From contig QHOJ01000053.1 in assembly GCA_003218735.1 (NCBI GenBank), positions 1 through 9,583 on the forward strand: a DNA stretch of 9,583 nucleotides. Reading direction: 5' to 3'. Of the stretch, positions 8,007-9,583 are shown in pieces. The DNA comes from Verrucomicrobiota bacterium. GTDB taxonomy: Bacteria; Verrucomicrobiota; Verrucomicrobiia; Chthoniobacterales; UBA10450. Both the position numbers and the translations under genes were made by a program. The notes beneath the pieces were generated by a model. That model was not told the origin of the DNA and made no database searches. It saw only the letters and a program-made list of their open reading frames with translations. Every line of letters starts with the position of its first letter. Position 1 is the stretch's first letter.

Positions 8007-9583
8007 TTACGCCACGTGATCAAAGACACTGCTGGGGGCCTGGCCGCCGACCTTTACGTCGAGGCCGAGGCTCTGCATTTCCTTGATGAGAACGTTGAAA
8101 GATTCAGGTGTGCCGGCTTCGAGGGAGTTATCGCCTTTAACGATTGACTCGTAGATCCGAGTGCGGCCTTGTACGTCGTCGGACTTTACAGTGAGCAATT
8201 CCTGCAACGTGTAGGCCGCGCCATACGCTTCCAAGGCCCAGACCTCCATTTCCCCGAAGCGTTGCCCACCGTATTGCGCTTTCCCGCCGAGCGGCTGCTG
8301 TGTAACGAGCGAGTACGGCCCCACCGCGCGAGCATGGATCTTGTCTGCGACCAGATGGCCAAGCTTCATCATATAGATGTAGCCAACCACAACTTCCTGA
8401 TCGAAAGGATCGCCGGTGCGCCCATCAAAGAGTCGCGCTTTACCAGTTTCCTGCACCCAGGAGAAACCTTCCTTTTTGTTAGCGTCGTGTAGATACTCGC
8501 GAATCTTTTTCTCCGCGATTCCGTCGAACACCGGAGTCGCCACTTTGAATCCAAGCGCCTTTGCTGCCACTCCAAGATGCGTTTCCAACACCTGACCGAC
8601 ATTCATACGGCTTGGGACACCGAGCGGATTCAACACGATCTCCACCGGTGTTCCGTCCGCCAGGAACGGCATATCTTCTTCAGGAACGATGCGCGCAACG
8701 ACGCCCTTATTGCCGTGACGCCCTGCCATCTTATCGCCGACACTCAGCTTGCGCTTGCTCGCGATATAAACCTTGACCTGCTTGATGATCCCCGGATCGA
8801 TATCATCTCCGCTCTCCACTCGATCCGTCGCGCGCTCGCGTTCGAGCTCCAACTCCGCGAATTTGTGTTCATACGAGGCGATGATCTCACGGATTTTGTT
8901 ACGGATCGGACTCGGATCGATCTCGATATGATCGTGAACCATCGCGAGCTTTCGCAACAATGTCTTCGTGATTTTGCGATTAGCCGGAATAATGATTTCG
9001 CCAGTCTCAGCATTTACGACATCAAGCGGGATTTTTTCGCCCAGTAGGATATTTGAAAGCGAGTCCGTCAACTGCTCGGTCAAATCGTCTTTCTTGCGCT
9101 TATTTTCTTCGTTGATTGTCTTGAGCTGCCGCTTTGTTTCGGTCGGCGTGAGTTTTTCCCGCGAAACCTCACGGCGCGATGAAACCTTTACGTCCATCAC
9201 AATGCCGTAGGTTCCAGATGGCACTGTCAACGACGTATCTTTCACGTCAGCAGCTTTTTCGCCAAAAATCGCCCGGAGGAGACGTTCTTCCGGTGCCAGC
9301 TCGGTTTCGCTCTTCGGCGTGATTTTACCGACGAGAATGTCGCCTGGCTTAACTTCAGCGCCGACCCGCACTACCCCATCGAGGCCGAGATTGCGTAAAG
9401 CCTCCTCACTAACATTTGGAATGTCGCGCGTAATTTCTTCCGGCCCGAGCTTTGTATCGCGCGCCCCAATCTCAAATTCATCGATGTGGATGGAAGTGTA
9501 AATGTCTTCCTTGACCACTTTCTCCGAAATCATGATGGCGTCTTCGAAGTTGTAGCCATTCCAAGGCATGAACGCGACGAGCA
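8007..9583 (-). CDS. rpoB: DNA-directed RNA polymerase beta subunit, C-terminal part
   Basis: The visible 525 codons are roughly the last 40% of the beta subunit; the frame runs off the right edge, so the start and the rifampicin-binding region are not in view. It opens [20 protein letters not shown], the universal block at about residue 800 of E. coli. Then follow [45 protein letters not shown], a charged helical insertion ([11 protein letters not shown] to ERATDRVES), [13 protein letters not shown] with the two active-site lysines, [53 protein letters not shown], and [18 protein letters not shown] with the clamp segment [11 protein letters not shown]. Compared with E. coli, the stretch between ETHLG and ATPVFDG is much shorter. 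The protein ends in a short tail, [13 protein letters not shown], and TAA. rpoC follows after 31 bases, as in nearly all bacteria. Confidence 0.99.
   Translation of the reverse strand, partial: LVAFMPWNGYNFEDAIMISEKVVKEDIYTSIHIDEFEIGARDTKLGPEEITRDIPNVSEEALRNLGLDGVVRVGAEVKPGDILVGKITPKSETELAPEERLLRAIFGEKAADVKDTSLTVPSGTYGIVMDVKVSSRREVSREKLTPTETKRQLKTINEENKRKKDDLTEQLTDSLSNILLGEKIPLDVVNAETGEIIIPANRKITKTLLRKLAMVHDHIEIDPSPIRNKIREIIASYEHKFAELELERERATDRVESGDDIDPGIIKQVKVYIASKRKLSVGDKMAGRHGNKGVVARIVPEEDMPFLADGTPVEIVLNPLGVPSRMNVGQVLETHLGVAAKALGFKVATPVFDGIAEKKIREYLHDANKKEGFSWVQETGKARLFDGRTGDPFDQEVVVGYIYMMKLGHLVADKIHARAVGPYSLVTQQPLGGKAQYGGQRFGEMEVWALEAYGAAYTLQELLTVKSDDVQGRTRIYESIVKGDNSLEAGTPESFNVLIKEMQSLGLDVKVGGQAPSSVFDHVA

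Noticed and set aside
1..9583. Mobile elements, CRISPR arrays, tRNA or rRNA genes, phage or defence genes
   Set aside because: I looked on both strands and saw none: coding by six conserved genes fills the window and the gaps are under 90 bases.

Overview
The window is a housekeeping gene cluster, and all six genes lie on the minus strand. In transcription order (high to low coordinates) they are: the C-terminal part of rpoB (cut by the right edge), rpoC, a PduO-type ATP:cob(I)alamin adenosyltransferase, rpsB (ribosomal protein S2), tsf (elongation factor Ts), and a DNA ligase D gene (ligD) cut by the left edge. All frames are intact where I read them. Coding covers nearly everything; the gaps are 31 to 85 bases, so no gene-free stretch reaches 300 bases.

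Organism: a free-living Gram-negative-type bacterium of moderate GC content. RpoC carries the large trigger-loop insertion (SI3) found in many Gram-negative lineages, EF-Ts is the short ~200-residue form, and a bacterial end-joining ligase is present, which is common in soil bacteria. Taken together this fits Verrucomicrobiota (Chthoniobacter/Udaeobacter-like soil members) or a relative, but this is a guess from protein flavour, not a proven assignment.

Layout. 1-1633: LigD, phosphoesterase domain, charged linker, then ligase domain, missing its extreme C-terminus. 1634-1714: gap with one weak hairpin. 1715-2332: tsf. 2333-2410: gap with a 23-codon frame that ends on the tsf start codon. 2411-3142: rpsB. 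3143-3216: gap with nothing clear. 3217-3765: adenosyltransferase. 3766-3850: gap filled by an inverted and direct repeat and a 19-codon frame that ends on the next start codon. 3851-7975: rpoC. 7976-8006: short gap. 8007-9583: rpoB.

How they work together: rpoB/rpoC encode the two catalytic subunits of RNA polymerase, and rpsB/tsf supply translation (30S protein and EF-Tu nucleotide exchange). Co-orientation and short gaps allow one long transcript. The cobalamin enzyme and the double-strand-break ligase are functional outsiders placed between and after these core genes. None of the five visible start codons has a convincing Shine-Dalgarno sequence. I see no undescribed system; the parts most worth a second look are the structured rpoC-cobalamin gene gap, the two tiny frames that abut start codons, and the unusual gene neighbours.
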